Shown: piece after piece, positions 16,426 to 25,307 of the stretch
Layout: each line of letters starts with the position of its first letter
How positions within the stretch are numbered: the stretch's first letter is position 1
Assembly (NCBI GenBank): GCA_036262055.1
Contig: DATAJP010000002.1
Span: 186,001-250,000 of the forward strand
DNA from: Ignavibacteria bacterium
GTDB lineage: Bacteria; Bacteroidota; Ignavibacteria; Tepidaquicellales; Tepidaquicellaceae
DNA length: 64,000 nt
Direction: 5' to 3'
Made by a program: the position numbers and the translations under genes
The notes under the pieces: generated by a model
Seen by the model: the letters and a program-made list of their open reading frames with translations, nothing else
What the model was told of the DNA's origin: nothing
Databases searched by the model: none

Positions 16426-16843
16426 GCAGATTAATTATTCTTTCATTATCGGCATTTCCAAAACCGAGTTCAACGAGATGATTGGGATTTATTATGTCGC
16501 TTCCGTTTTCAATCCATTCAATTAAGCAAATGGATTCATTTGTGAAATAGTTATCCAATCCGAGATTTATTAATTCATCGGGATTATTAAGGCGATATAA
16601 ATCAAAATGAAAAATCTTCATAGGTTTGTTATCATGCTGCCCTTTGTATTCATTAACGATTATGAACGTGGGACTGTTAACGGGTTCTTTAACCTGAAAA
16701 TAATTACAGATGCCTTTTATGAATCGTGTTTTACCTGCGCCTAAGTCACCTGATAAGCCGACAACGTCACCGGGAGTTAAATTTTTTGCAAATTCAAATC
16801 CGGCGTTAATCGTTTCATCTTCATTTTGCGTAACTATTTCCAT
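16418..16843 (-). CDS. tsaE: tRNA t6A37 synthesis ATPase TsaE
   Basis: TsaE is the small P-loop ATPase of the bacterial t6A37 complex. Walker A is GDLGAGKTRF near residue 40. The family marks NSPTFIIVNEY and FHFDLYRL are present, followed by the LIEWIENG segment. Its 141 residues are typical. It is directly upstream of tsaB and overlaps it. Confidence 0.94.
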   Translation of the reverse strand: MEIVTQNEDETINAGFEFAKNLTPGDVVGLSGDLGAGKTRFIKGICNYFQVKEPVNSPTFIIVNEYKGQHDNKPMKIFHFDLYRLNNPDELINLGLDNYFTNESICLIEWIENGSDIINPNHLVELGFGNADNERIINLHE

Positions 16844-16910
16844 ATAAACAAATTTCGGAAAATAAAACCGCTTTATAAACTCTGAAAAATTTACCGAAAT
16901 GATTCTTTGG

Positions 16911-16989
16911 TGTCATTCTGAGCGAAGCGAAGAATCCCCCGAGTTAAAATGAATGGGATTCTTCGTCACTACGTTCCTCAGAATGACAC
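16911..16989. repeat. Dispersed repeat, family B
   Basis: TGTCATTCTGAGCGAAGCGAAGAATCCCCC, then GGGATTCTTCGTCACTACGTTCCTCAGAATGACACA, are the two arms of an imperfect inverted repeat between porX and tsaE. It is the best-preserved copy of the family in the window. Confidence 0.82.
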
Positions 16990-16999
16990 AGATAAAAAA

Positions 17000-17034
17000 C
17001 AAAAAGCTCACTGAAATATTTTCAATGAGCTTTG
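17000..17034 (-). terminator. Rho-independent terminator after porX
   Basis: On the minus strand AAAGCTCATTGAAA pairs with TTTCAGTGAGCTTT, followed by TTTGTTTTTT. It lies about 25 bp after the porX stop. Confidence 0.75.
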
Positions 17035-17059
17035 CTAAGTAAAAAATATTTATCTAAAT

Positions 17060-18655
17060 CTAAGTCTTTGATTCCAGCGATATAACCGGCAGTATCATTT
17101 CTTCCAGAGAAATGCCACCGTGCTGGAATGTATCGTTATATTGATTCAAGTATTTATGATAATCGGTCGGATACACAAAATAGAAATCTTCTTTGGCAAT
17201 TATGTAATTCACCATACCGTTCCTTACGGGAAGTCTGTAATCGGTCGGCTTTGTTATCAACATCGAATGCTTCGGCTCTGCTTTAACATTGCGTCCATAT
17301 TTGTAACGTAGATTCGGAGATGATTCCCTGTCGCCAAATGCCTTAACGCCATGCAGACAGCGGATGCTTCCGTGGTCAGTTGTGATAATCACCTTCACAT
17401 CAGGCTTATTCGCAAGCTGGCGAAGCATTCCAAAGAACGATGAATGCTCAAACCATGAAGTCGTGAGCGAACGAAACGCAGAATCATCGGGAGCAATTTC
17501 TTTTAAGATTGCATAATCGCTTCGCGAGTGAACCATCATATCGAGGAAGTTAATCACGATTGTGTTCAGATGATTATTCAGATAAGACGGAATTTTACTT
17601 TCAATTCCGCGACTGAACTCGGAATCCATTATTTTTGTGTAACGGAATTCATTTCTTAGTTTTATTCTTTTTCTTTCGAGAAGCTTTGCAAGAAATTCCC
17701 GCTCAAAATTATTTTTGCTGTTTTCGTTATCATCATCCTGTTTCCATAAGTTCGGATAATGTTTTTCAAGCTCTGATGGATATAATCCCGCAAAGATTGC
17801 GTTACGGCTGTAAGGTGTAGCAGTCGGAAGAAGCGAATAATAATAATCCTTTGAAATTCTGAAATACTGATGCAAATATTTTTCCATTTCGAGCCATTGG
17901 TCAAGACGCATGCAGTCAACTAAAAAGAAGAACACCGATTTATATTTATCAAGCTCAGGGAAAACATATTTTTCCATTATCTGATTTGACAGAACCGGTT
18001 TATTATTAATGTCTTCAGTATTTACCCAGTCTTTGTAATTCTTCTCAATATATTTACCAAACTCAACGTTAAATTCTTTTTTCTGGTCTGTTAAGGTTTG
18101 TTTTAATCCAAGTTGGGGGTGTTCATCAAGCTCAAGTTCGCGGTTAGTAACCTTTGTATAAAGCTCAATCCAGTCTCGCCAATCGGGATTTTCCATCAAC
18201 GCCATTGAAGTCTGGTTAAACTCCTGAATATAATCACGTGAAAGCTGGTCGCCTTCTATTTTTCTTGAATCTAGAAGTTTTTTACAGACAAGCAGAAGCT
18301 GTCCGGGATTTACAGGTTTTAATAAATAATCCGAAATCTTTTTGCCGATTGCATTTTCCATCAGGCTTTCGGTTTCGTTCTTCGTTACCATCACAACCGG
18401 AAGCGCGGGCTTGACGTCTTTTATTTTCAAAAGAGTTTCAAGACCTCCCATGCCGGGCATCATTTCATCCATGAAGACTAAATCGTAATCCGATTTCTCA
18501 ATCATGTTCACAGCATCTTCACCATTAGCTGCTTCTTCAACATCATATCCCTTTTGTTTAAGAAACATAATGTTCGATTTAAGAAGGTCTATCTCGTCAT
18601 CTACCCAAAGTATTTTACTCATAAAATTGTTTGCTATATTATTGCTTGCTGACAT
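17060..18655 (-). CDS. porX: PorX-type response regulator with PglZ domain
   Basis: PorX is the response regulator that, with the sensor PorY, controls T9SS genes in Bacteroidota; its PglZ domain is an alkaline-phosphatase-fold phosphodiesterase. Residues 12-130 are a CheY receiver (KILWVDDEID, phosphoacceptor Asp about 63 in FMDEMMPG, VMVTKNE, Lys in YLLKPVN). A helical linker follows, then the PglZ domain with FFFLVDCMRLDQW, LLPTATPYSRN, NFLDMMVHSRSD and IITTDHGS. It is 531 residues from the ATG at 18655, preferred because AGGAG lies just upstream; an in-frame start 48 bp earlier has no such site. Eight T9SS cargo genes lie in this window. Confidence 0.92.
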   Translation of the reverse strand: MSASNNIANNFMSKILWVDDEIDLLKSNIMFLKQKGYDVEEAANGEDAVNMIEKSDYDLVFMDEMMPGMGGLETLLKIKDVKPALPVVMVTKNETESLMENAIGKKISDYLLKPVNPGQLLLVCKKLLDSRKIEGDQLSRDYIQEFNQTSMALMENPDWRDWIELYTKVTNRELELDEHPQLGLKQTLTDQKKEFNVEFGKYIEKNYKDWVNTEDINNKPVLSNQIMEKYVFPELDKYKSVFFFLVDCMRLDQWLEMEKYLHQYFRISKDYYYSLLPTATPYSRNAIFAGLYPSELEKHYPNLWKQDDDNENSKNNFEREFLAKLLERKRIKLRNEFRYTKIMDSEFSRGIESKIPSYLNNHLNTIVINFLDMMVHSRSDYAILKEIAPDDSAFRSLTTSWFEHSSFFGMLRQLANKPDVKVIITTDHGSIRCLHGVKAFGDRESSPNLRYKYGRNVKAEPKHSMLITKPTDYRLPVRNGMVNYIIAKEDFYFVYPTDYHKYLNQYNDTFQHGGISLEEMILPVISLESKT

Positions 18656-18659
18656 AACT

Positions 18660-18664
18660 CTCCT
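18660..18664 (-). promoter_or_regulatory. porX ribosome binding site
   Basis: AGGAG (minus strand) lies four bases before the ATG at 18655 and decides that start over the upstream in-frame GTG-type start at 18703. Confidence 0.6.
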
Positions 18665-18689
18665 GTTTAGATTTATAAAAATTTTATTT

Positions 18690-18742
18690 GGTAGGACAGA
18701 CATTCTTGTCTGTCCCGACAGGCAGAAATGCCTGTCGTACCC
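18690..18742. repeat. Dispersed repeat, family C
   Basis: GGTAGGACAGACATTCTTGTCTGTCCCGACAGGCAGAAATGCCTGTCGTACC contains two adjacent hairpins (GGACAGAC/GTCTGTCC and GACAGGCA/TGCCTGTC). A second copy with a small insertion is at 50677-50743. It lies in the porX leader region. Confidence 0.82.
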
Positions 18743-18803
18743 AAAGTTTAAACAGAAGAGATATTCGATAATAAAAATTTTAGTTCTAAAAAGTTTTTAG
18801 CTT

Positions 18804-18844
18804 AGATTCCCGCCTTCGCCACACGGTGGCAAGCTGGGAATGAC
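18804..18844. repeat. Family A repeat with inserted hairpin
   Basis: AGATTCCCGCCTTCGCC, then ACACGGTGGCAAGCTGGGAATGAC: the family A ends are kept while the loop is lengthened by CACACGGTGGC. It lies just after the RlmD-like gene stop. Confidence 0.7.
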
Positions 18845-18857
18845 ATTCATATTGATT

Positions 18858-20258
18858 TTAGTTTGCTAATACCTCAACAACATTTTCAACGTGGTATGTA
18901 TGCGGGAACATGTCAACCGGCTGAATTCTGCCAAGCTTATAATTTCCCTTGTTACAAATTATCTTTAAATCCCTTGCCTGTGTTGAGGGGTTACAACTTA
19001 TATACACGATTTTCTCTTTTCTTGTTTCAGACAAAATTTCGCAGATTTCAGGATGCAATCCCGCTCTCGGCGGATCAAGAATGATTTTATTGAATTGCTC
19101 AATAGATGAGCTTTTCAAAAAATCTTTGATGTCTGAAAGCTCAAAGTCGCAATTTGCAACTCCGTTTAGCTTTTTATTCTTGTTTGCGTTTGCAATTGCA
19201 TCGGCAACAAGCTCAACTCCCTTAACGTATTTTACTGAATCTGAAATAAATAAAGAAATCGACCCGGCACCGCAATATAAATCAATAACATTATCTTTTC
19301 CATTAAAATCCCCGTATTGCATTCCTATATTGAACAGGTTTTCCGCCTGCAAAGTGTTCGTCTGGAAAAACGAATTTGCGGAAATTTTGTATGTATGCTC
19401 GTTGCCGTTCAGATTCGTGAGCTTCTCATAAATCACCCCGTCACCATATATAACAAACTCTTGTTCCCCGAAAGCAACCTGCGCTTTTTTCGATGTTATC
19501 GCATTTATAATCGTAGTGATTTCAGGAACTGCATATCTCAAAGCGTTAGCATATTCTTTGATTAATTCTTCATCGTAATTTTCAGTAATAAGATTCACCA
19601 TCAAGTCAGGTGTATGCTTCGATTGACGAATAATCAAAAATCTTAAATATCCCGAATGAGTTTTAGTCGAATAAATACTCGTGCCTCGTTCCTTGAAAAA
19701 GTCACGTGTGAAATTTAAAATTTTATTTGACTGCTCCGATTGCAGGAAGCAGTATTTTATGTTGAGAATCTTTGAATGAAATTTCGGAACATGGAGTCCG
19801 AGCGCAAATTTTTCCGTTCCTTTCAAACTTGGGTCTTCAAGCCATACATCATCGGAAAATGAAAACTCCATTTTGTTTCTGTAATAAAAAACCTCGGGAC
19901 TTGCGAGGCAGTCATTTACTTCGATGTTGTCAAACTCACCAATCCGCAAGAAAGCATTTTTTACAACGTTGGTTTTGAACTCAAGCTGTTTGTTGTAAGC
20001 AAAGTTCTGAATTTTGCAACCGCCGCAAACACCGAAATGCATACTATATGGTGCAACACGATCGGGCGATTCATCGAGAAGCTCGACTAATTTTGCTTCC
20101 GCATAATTAGATTTTTTTTTATTAATCTGCGCAATTACCCTGTCGCCGGGCAAAGTTTGCGGAATAAAAATCACAAAATTATCTTCAATCTTGGCAATAC
20201 CCATCCCCTCGGAACTCAACTCCGAAATCGACAGCTCTAACTCATCTCCCTTTTTCAT
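18858..20258 (-). CDS. rlmD: RlmD/TrmA-family RNA (uracil-5-)-methyltransferase
   Basis: This SAM-dependent enzyme makes 5-methyluridine in RNA; the RlmD type acts on 23S rRNA. The N-terminal TRAM domain (GDELELSISELSSEGMGIAK) is followed by an Fe-S cysteine cluster region (GVCGGCKIQNF). The catalytic domain shows NSFFQTN, the SAM motif VIDLYCGAGSISL, ILDPPRAGL and the nucleophile Cys in YISCNPST, with the general base Glu in the final HVENVVEV. At 466 residues it is full length. The symbol is by family; a tRNA target cannot be excluded. Confidence 0.88.
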   Translation of the reverse strand: MKKGDELELSISELSSEGMGIAKIEDNFVIFIPQTLPGDRVIAQINKKKSNYAEAKLVELLDESPDRVAPYSMHFGVCGGCKIQNFAYNKQLEFKTNVVKNAFLRIGEFDNIEVNDCLASPEVFYYRNKMEFSFSDDVWLEDPSLKGTEKFALGLHVPKFHSKILNIKYCFLQSEQSNKILNFTRDFFKERGTSIYSTKTHSGYLRFLIIRQSKHTPDLMVNLITENYDEELIKEYANALRYAVPEITTIINAITSKKAQVAFGEQEFVIYGDGVIYEKLTNLNGNEHTYKISANSFFQTNTLQAENLFNIGMQYGDFNGKDNVIDLYCGAGSISLFISDSVKYVKGVELVADAIANANKNKKLNGVANCDFELSDIKDFLKSSSIEQFNKIILDPPRAGLHPEICEILSETRKEKIVYISCNPSTQARDLKIICNKGNYKLGRIQPVDMFPHTYHVENVVEVLAN

Positions 20259-20361
20259 ATTAATAAATCAGAAATTAATTTAACTTTGCAGTAATCTGTT
20301 TGTCTAAATGGTAAAATACTCTTAATAATACCTAAAGAAAATTGACAAAAATTAACAAAAA

Positions 20362-21348
20362 TTGAGCAAAACAAGCGAAGATGTTATCAAAAATGCCAGG
20401 AAAGTAATTTCAATCGAGAAAAAAGCTATCAGTGACCTCGAACGTAGATTCAACAATGCTGAGTTTTCCGACAGTTTCCGGCAGGCGGTCGATGCGATTT
20501 TCAAATGCAAAGGAAAAATTGTGATTACGGGAATCGGTAAATCAGGTATCATTGCGCAAAAAATTGTTGCGACTTTTAATTCAACAGGAACGTATTCGAT
20601 TTTTTTACACTCGGCTGATAGCATTCACGGTGATTTGGGAATCGTACGTGAAGATGATGTAGTGATTTTGATTTCAAAGAGCGGTGATACAAGCGAAGTC
20701 AAACAAATTATTCCAACGTTGCGCGACCTCGGCGTGAAGATGATTGGAATTTTAGGCAACACAAAATCCGACCTTGCGGATGTTTGTGATATAATAATAG
20801 ATGCTTCAGTGAAAGAAGAAGCATGTCCGCATAATCTTGCTCCGACATCATCGACGACGGTTGCGCTTGTAATCGGTGATGCGCTTGCCGTTTCGCTTCT
20901 GCAAAAAAGAAATTTCAGAAAAGAAGATTTTGCATTCATTCATCCCGGCGGTTCGCTTGGTAAAAAGCTTATATTGAAAGTCGAAGACATTATGAGTGAA
21001 GGTGATGATGTTCCGACTGTGAAAGAATCAACGGGAATGAAAGATATTATTTATGCGATTTCATCAAAACGTCTCGGATGTGCAGTTGTTGTAAACGGAA
21101 GCACGGTTAAAGGAATTATCACCGATGGTGACATCAGACGCTTGCTTGAAAAAACTCTTGAGATAAAAAATCTTACTGCAAAAGATGTGATGAGCAGAAA
21201 TCCTAAGTTGATTCCGAAAGATACTCTTGCAAAACGCGCATTGGAAATTATGGAAGACAATAAAATTACATCACTAATAATTGCCGACAAGAAAAACAAG
21301 CTTCAGGGGATTTTACATATACATAAGTTGATTGAATTGGGACTTTGA
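20362..21348 (+). CDS. kdsD: D-arabinose 5-phosphate isomerase
   Basis: KdsD converts ribulose 5-phosphate to arabinose 5-phosphate, the precursor of Kdo in lipopolysaccharide. The SIS domain covers residues about 30-190 (VITGIGKSGIIAQKI, SADSIHGDLG, ISKSGDTSEV, SSTTVALVIGDALA, HPGGSLGKKL). Two CBS domains fill the C-terminus. At 328 residues it is full length. The start is TTG at 20362. lptC follows on the same strand after 128 bp containing a family A repeat, as in many LPS operons. Confidence 0.93.
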   Translation: MSKTSEDVIKNARKVISIEKKAISDLERRFNNAEFSDSFRQAVDAIFKCKGKIVITGIGKSGIIAQKIVATFNSTGTYSIFLHSADSIHGDLGIVREDDVVILISKSGDTSEVKQIIPTLRDLGVKMIGILGNTKSDLADVCDIIIDASVKEEACPHNLAPTSSTTVALVIGDALAVSLLQKRNFRKEDFAFIHPGGSLGKKLILKVEDIMSEGDDVPTVKESTGMKDIIYAISSKRLGCAVVVNGSTVKGIITDGDIRRLLEKTLEIKNLTAKDVMSRNPKLIPKDTLAKRALEIMEDNKITSLIIADKKNKLQGILHIHKLIELGL

Positions 21349-21402
21349 TTTTTTATAGTTCTTTGATTGCTTAATTTTTTATTTCCAAATAAATATTTCT
21401 TT

Positions 21403-21427
21403 GGATTCCCGCCTGCGCGGGAATGAC
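21403..21427. repeat. Dispersed palindromic repeat, family A
   Basis: GGATTCCCGCCTGCGCGGGAATGAC, identical in its core to 39972-39996, lies between kdsD and lptC. Confidence 0.85.
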
Positions 21428-21476
21428 ATTTTTAATTTATTAGTTTTAAAATCATACTAAATCATAATATTCAGCG

Positions 21477-22016
21477 TTGTTCAGTGTTAAAAAAGTTTTC
21501 TTTCTTCTCTTTATTCTCTGCGGCTCTATAATAATCGGATGCGGTGAAGGAGGATATATTCCTCAAAAGACGGATTTCACTGCAGGCGACTCCCCCGACC
21601 AGCAAAGCTGGAATGCGACCGTGTCGTTTTCCGATTCCAATCAGGTAATTGCAATTCTCAAAGCTAAATATATTGCTTATTACAGCCAAAAAGGGCTCAC
21701 TATAATAGACAGCGGCGCGGTGGTTGATTTTTTTAAAGAAGGAAAAAATGTTTCGACCTTAACAGGCAAGCGCGGAGTTGTTCATGATGATACAAAAAAC
21801 ATCGAAATGCAGGACAGCGTTAAAATCAGAAGCGTTGAAGGAAATGAATTGATTACACAAAAGCTTTTATGGACAAACAAAACTCGAAGAGTTTCGTCGG
21901 AGGAATACGTAAAGATAACGACAGCAAAAGAGATTATTGAAGGAATTGGATTTGAATCAGACCAGGAATTGAAAAATTATACTATTTATAAAGTAACGGG
22001 AACGTTTAGTAAGTAA
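21477..22016 (+). CDS. lptC: LPS export protein LptC (lipoprotein form)
   Basis: LptC is the bitopic bridge component of the Lpt pathway; with LptA-type proteins it guides LPS through the periplasm. The N-terminus is a hydrophobic helix ending in IIIGCGEGG, which could act as an anchor or as a lipobox. The rest is a beta-jellyroll stretch with the LptC pattern (NQVIAILKAKYIAYYSQKGLTIIDSGAVVDFF and the VHDDTKNIEMQDSVKI region). Its 179 residues are usual. The start is TTG. lptA/lptB do not follow; instead a foreign-looking gene pair does. An OstA-like gene is found 20 kb away. Confidence 0.85.
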   Translation: MFSVKKVFFLLFILCGSIIIGCGEGGYIPQKTDFTAGDSPDQQSWNATVSFSDSNQVIAILKAKYIAYYSQKGLTIIDSGAVVDFFKEGKNVSTLTGKRGVVHDDTKNIEMQDSVKIRSVEGNELITQKLLWTNKTRRVSSEEYVKITTAKEIIEGIGFESDQELKNYTIYKVTGTFSK

Positions 22017-22060
22017 ATATCCCTTGTTTTTCTCAACTTATCCTTAAATATTTAAGGGCA

Positions 22061-23143
22061 ATGTCGAAGGAATTCCATAATAAAGAATTTTATGAAGGTA
22101 CCTTATTTAAATTAAGTATACTTGAAGGATATTTTAAAGAATGGTTACCTGTTTTCACCGTTACTAAATTTGCTGACTATCCTCAAATAAATATATTTGA
22201 TTTTTTTGCAGGACCGGGACGAGATGTAAAAGGTAACAAAGGAAGTCCCTTAATATTTATTGAAAATATTAATAAATACAAAGATTTAATTCTAAAAAAT
22301 GAAATCAAAATAAATCTTTTCTTAAATGAACTTAATAAGAACAAATACAATTTATTATTAAAAAATGTTAAAACCGAGATTAATAATTTATTTAAAGTAG
22401 AAATACTAAATTCTGATTTCTTTAAATTATTTAATGAAATAAATAAAACCTTTGACAAATCAATAAACTTTATTTTTTTAGATCAATGTGGAGTTAGATT
22501 TGTATCCGAAGAAATCTTTAAAGAAATAATAAAGCTACCTAAAACTGATTTTTTATTCTTTATTTCTTCTTCATATTTTAAAAGATTTAAAGATGATCCT
22601 AACTTCAAGAAGTATTTAGGAATTAATCCTGATAGTATAAAACAATCTGATTATTATAAAATACACAATGAAATTTTTAATTATTATAAATCGCTAATTA
22701 GTATTAATACAAAATATTTTTTATCAAAATTTTCAATTAAAAAGGGTGCAAATATATACGGTCTAATATTCGGAACCAATCATCCTTTAGGGATGGAAAA
22801 ATTTTTAAAGATTTGTTGGGAAAAAGACAAAATAACTGGAGAAGCTAACTTTGATATTCATAGAGAAAATATTAGTTTAGAACAACCAAGTTTATTTAGT
22901 GAACACAATAAATCTCAAAAAATAAAAATTTTTGAAGATGAAATTAAAACTAAAATTGTAGCTGGAGAATTAAAAACCGATGTTGAAGTATTATTATATG
23001 CTTTAGAAAATGGGTTTTTAGCACAGCATTACAAAGACGTTACAAAACAATTAGTAAAAGAAGGTAAAATTGAAAAAATAACTTTCAAATCTAATTGTAA
23101 AAAAATCAAAGATTATACACCTCAAGCAATTAAAGTTAAATAA
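22061..23143 (+). CDS. tcmP: Three-Cys-motif partner protein TcmP
   Basis: The protein resembles the TcmP family, which usually sits beside a DUF5131/Gp37-Gp68 three-Cys-motif gene, as here. The N-terminal part has a SAM-methyltransferase-like motif I (INIFDFFAGPGRD, then KGSPLIF) and a possible motif IV (FIFLDQCGVRF, where relatives often have a Pro). The C-terminal roughly 70 residues look like a winged helix (ALENGFLAQHYKDVTKQL). It has 360 residues and is very AT-rich: 22261-22320 holds only 7 G/C of 60, against 23 of 60 in part of lptC (21721-21780). The stop touches the next ATG. Biochemical function is unknown; transfer is likely. Confidence 0.82.
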   Translation: MSKEFHNKEFYEGTLFKLSILEGYFKEWLPVFTVTKFADYPQINIFDFFAGPGRDVKGNKGSPLIFIENINKYKDLILKNEIKINLFLNELNKNKYNLLLKNVKTEINNLFKVEILNSDFFKLFNEINKTFDKSINFIFLDQCGVRFVSEEIFKEIIKLPKTDFLFFISSSYFKRFKDDPNFKKYLGINPDSIKQSDYYKIHNEIFNYYKSLISINTKYFLSKFSIKKGANIYGLIFGTNHPLGMEKFLKICWEKDKITGEANFDIHRENISLEQPSLFSEHNKSQKIKIFEDEIKTKIVAGELKTDVEVLLYALENGFLAQHYKDVTKQLVKEGKIEKITFKSNCKKIKDYTPQAIKVK

Positions 23144-23863
23144 ATGGCAAAATCATCTATAGAATGGACTCAAATGACATGGAATCCTACTACAGGATGC
23201 AGCAAACTTTCAGCTGGTTGCAAAAATTGTTATGCAGAGATAATGTCTAAGAGATTGCAATTAATGGGCGTCGAGAAATATTCCGCTGGATTTAAAAAAG
23301 TTAGAATACATCCAGAGTCCCTAAATATTCCAAAATCATGGAAAAAACCAAAAATGATTTTTGTTAATAGTATGAGTGATTTATTTCAGAAAGACGTTCC
23401 TTTGGATTTTATTCAAAAAGTTTTTGATGTAATGAATGAATGTCCACAGCATGTATTTCAAGTTTTAACAAAACGATCTGAAAGATTGTTAGAATTAAAT
23501 AAATTTTTAAATTGGTCTCCTAATATTTGGATGGGGGTGTCTGTTGAAGATGAAAAGGTAGAATTTAGAATCGATGATCTAAGAAAGACTGATGCTAAAA
23601 TAAAATTTCTATCCTTAGAGCCTTTGCTTGGACCTTTAGATAATTTAAATTTAAAGAAAATTAACTGGGTTATAGTAGGTGGGGAATCAGGATTTAAAGC
23701 AAGACCTATTGAAGAAGATTGGGTTACAAGTATTAAACAACAATGCTATTTAAATCATGTCCCATTCTTTTTCAAACAATGGGGTGGTTTTCATAAGAAA
23801 AAGAATGGTAGATTACTCAAGGGAAAAACTTACAATCAGATGCCTATTAAATTAGTTGCTTAA
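23144..23863 (+). CDS. DUF5131 / phage Gp37-Gp68 family three-Cys protein
   Basis: The 239-residue protein opens with [16 protein letters not shown] and then GCKNCYAE: Cys 19, 26 and 29 form a CX6CX2C motif likely to bind an Fe-S cluster, reminiscent of a radical-SAM protein with altered spacing. The TIM-barrel-like remainder has [43 protein letters not shown] and VGGESG, all family landmarks. The ATG is adjacent to the tcmP stop, so the two are co-translated. The family also occurs on phages and mobile elements. Substrate unknown; its end nearly touches the convergent methyltransferase gene. Confidence 0.88.
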   Translation: MAKSSIEWTQMTWNPTTGCSKLSAGCKNCYAEIMSKRLQLMGVEKYSAGFKKVRIHPESLNIPKSWKKPKMIFVNSMSDLFQKDVPLDFIQKVFDVMNECPQHVFQVLTKRSERLLELNKFLNWSPNIWMGVSVEDEKVEFRIDDLRKTDAKIKFLSLEPLLGPLDNLNLKKINWVIVGGESGFKARPIEEDWVTSIKQQCYLNHVPFFFKQWGGFHKKKNGRLLKGKTYNQMPIKLVA

Positions 23864-23864
23864 T

Positions 23865-24515
23865 TTATCTTTTTCTCGCTAGCATCAAGCCATCTCTTAA
23901 GGGAAGCAAAACATTTTCAACACGATTATCGTTGTTTATAATTTCATTGAACTTATGAAGTGCTTTTGTGTCTTCATCAGCTTCTCTTCCTTCTGCGGCA
24001 TCGAGAACTTTACCCGACCATAGAACATTATCAGCGATGATTAATCCTCCCGTTCTCATCTTCGGCAGAACAGCTTCGTAATAATTTATGTAATTAATTT
24101 TATCGGCATCGATAAAAACCATATCGATTGTTTCGTTGAAGTTTGAAATTATATCAAGAGCATTCCCAAGAAGCGGAACGATTTTATTTTGATACTCAGA
24201 TTTTTTGAAATATGAATTAGCAATATTAATATTTTCTTCGCTTATGTCTATCGTATAAATTTTTCCGTGATGACTTAGTCCTTCAGCAAAACATAAGCTC
24301 GAATAACCTACATACGTTCCTATTTCAAGAATGCAATGCGGCGACATTAACTTGCTGAGCATTGCAAGAAATCTTCCCTGATGAAATCCCGAAAGCATTG
24401 CAGAATCATCACGGTTTTGGGTCGTATTCAGTCTGATTTCTTCAAGAAGCTCGCTTTCCTTGCTTGTAAAACCGTCTGAATATTCTTGAATTTTTTGGTC
24501 TAATAAAATCATCAT
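23865..24515 (-). CDS. Class I SAM O-methyltransferase (family 3)
   Basis: The sequence belongs to the caffeoyl-CoA/catechol-type O-methyltransferase family. It has GFHQGRFLAML, motif I ILEIGTYVGYSSLCFAEGL, GKIYTIDIS, the metal-binding FIDADKINYINYYE, and GGLIIADNVLWSGKV. The 216 residues are usual. The substrate cannot be told; bacterial members act on small hydroxylated or other acceptors. It faces the DUF5131 gene with one base between their ends and has its own upstream region containing two repeats. Confidence 0.9.
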   Translation of the reverse strand: MMILLDQKIQEYSDGFTSKESELLEEIRLNTTQNRDDSAMLSGFHQGRFLAMLSKLMSPHCILEIGTYVGYSSLCFAEGLSHHGKIYTIDISEENINIANSYFKKSEYQNKIVPLLGNALDIISNFNETIDMVFIDADKINYINYYEAVLPKMRTGGLIIADNVLWSGKVLDAAEGREADEDTKALHKFNEIINNDNRVENVLLPLRDGLMLARKR

Positions 24516-24525
24516 AACAAAGACT

Positions 24526-24551
24526 GGGATTCCCGCCTTCGCGGGAATGAC
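24526..24551. repeat. Dispersed palindromic repeat, family A
   Basis: GGGATTCCCGCCTTCGCGGGAATGAC is the same sequence as 1685-1710. It lies just upstream of the O-methyltransferase start. Confidence 0.85.
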
Positions 24552-24570
24552 TTCAAATTATTTTCAAAAT

Positions 24571-24642
24571 TAACAATTTTAACGCAGATAATCGCTGATT
24601 TAATTATGATTTCATAAGAAATCATAAAAATCAGCGTTGAAA
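24571..24642. repeat. Nested palindrome upstream of sigma factor gene
   Basis: The arms CGCTGATTT and AAATCAGCG enclose an inner stem ATGATTTC-ATAA-GAAATCAT. It lies 70-140 bp before the ECF sigma gene. Form and setting fit another dispersed intergenic element, but only one copy is in this window, so an operator cannot be excluded. Confidence 0.55.
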
Positions 24643-24710
24643 CAGCATCAAAAAATTATGTTTGCGACTTTTTGGGTTGCTTTGCGTCTAATATATAAAA
24701 CAAGTACTTG

Positions 24711-25307
24711 ATGTCACGTGATTCTCAGAAATTTCTTGAACTGCTTAAGCCGGTTTATTCCGATATTGTAAAATTCTGCAAATATCTCTGCAGGGATATT
24801 TCTGCGGATGATGCAAAAGACGTTTTGCAGCATTCAATGCTGAAAGCATTTGAGAATTTCAGTTCATTGAAAGACGAAACAAAATTCAAAAGTTGGATTT
24901 TCACGATTGTATCAAGAGAGACAAAAAATTTTTACAGAAATAATTTCTGGAAAAAATTTCTTCCGCTTGATTTCAGCGAGAAAGAACACGACATACCTGT
25001 TGATTTTAAGCAGGATGAAAAGTTCGACAATCACAATGCTTTATCAGTTGCCTTAAGTAAGTTATCAGTAAAAGAGCGTTCCTCGATTCTTCTTTTTGAA
25101 GTTGCCGGCTTTTCGATTGAAGAAATTAAGGACATCCAGAATGAGTCGAGTATTTCAGCAGTGAAATCACGACTCAGCCGCGCGCGGCAAAAAATGAAAA
25201 AAACGATTGAAGAAATTCAGTCGGATAAAAAAGTAAGTGCAAACATTAATTCAGGAGAAATTGAAAATGAAACCATCAAGCTCATTTCAGAATCCAATGT
25301 CAGATGA
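24711..25307 (+). CDS. ECF-family RNA polymerase sigma factor
   Basis: The protein (about 198 residues) has a region 2 (DAKDVLQHSMLKAFENFSSL and SWIFTIVSRETKNFYR) and a region 4 helix-turn-helix (LSVKERSSILLFEVAGFSIEEIKDIQ with SAVKSRLSRARQKM), the normal extracytoplasmic-function sigma layout. ATG 24711 follows a TTG in the same frame. The last 13 codons overlap the next gene, a membrane protein, which is the usual place for a regulator of sigma activity. The target promoters are unknown. Confidence 0.9.
   Translation: MSRDSQKFLELLKPVYSDIVKFCKYLCRDISADDAKDVLQHSMLKAFENFSSLKDETKFKSWIFTIVSRETKNFYRNNFWKKFLPLDFSEKEHDIPVDFKQDEKFDNHNALSVALSKLSVKERSSILLFEVAGFSIEEIKDIQNESSISAVKSRLSRARQKMKKTIEEIQSDKKVSANINSGEIENETIKLISESNVR

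Noticed and set aside
23144-23863. Phage remnant, because the family is named after phage proteins Gp37/Gp68
   Set aside because: No integrase, terminase, capsid or tail gene and no attachment-site duplication was seen nearby; the family also occurs widely on chromosomes.
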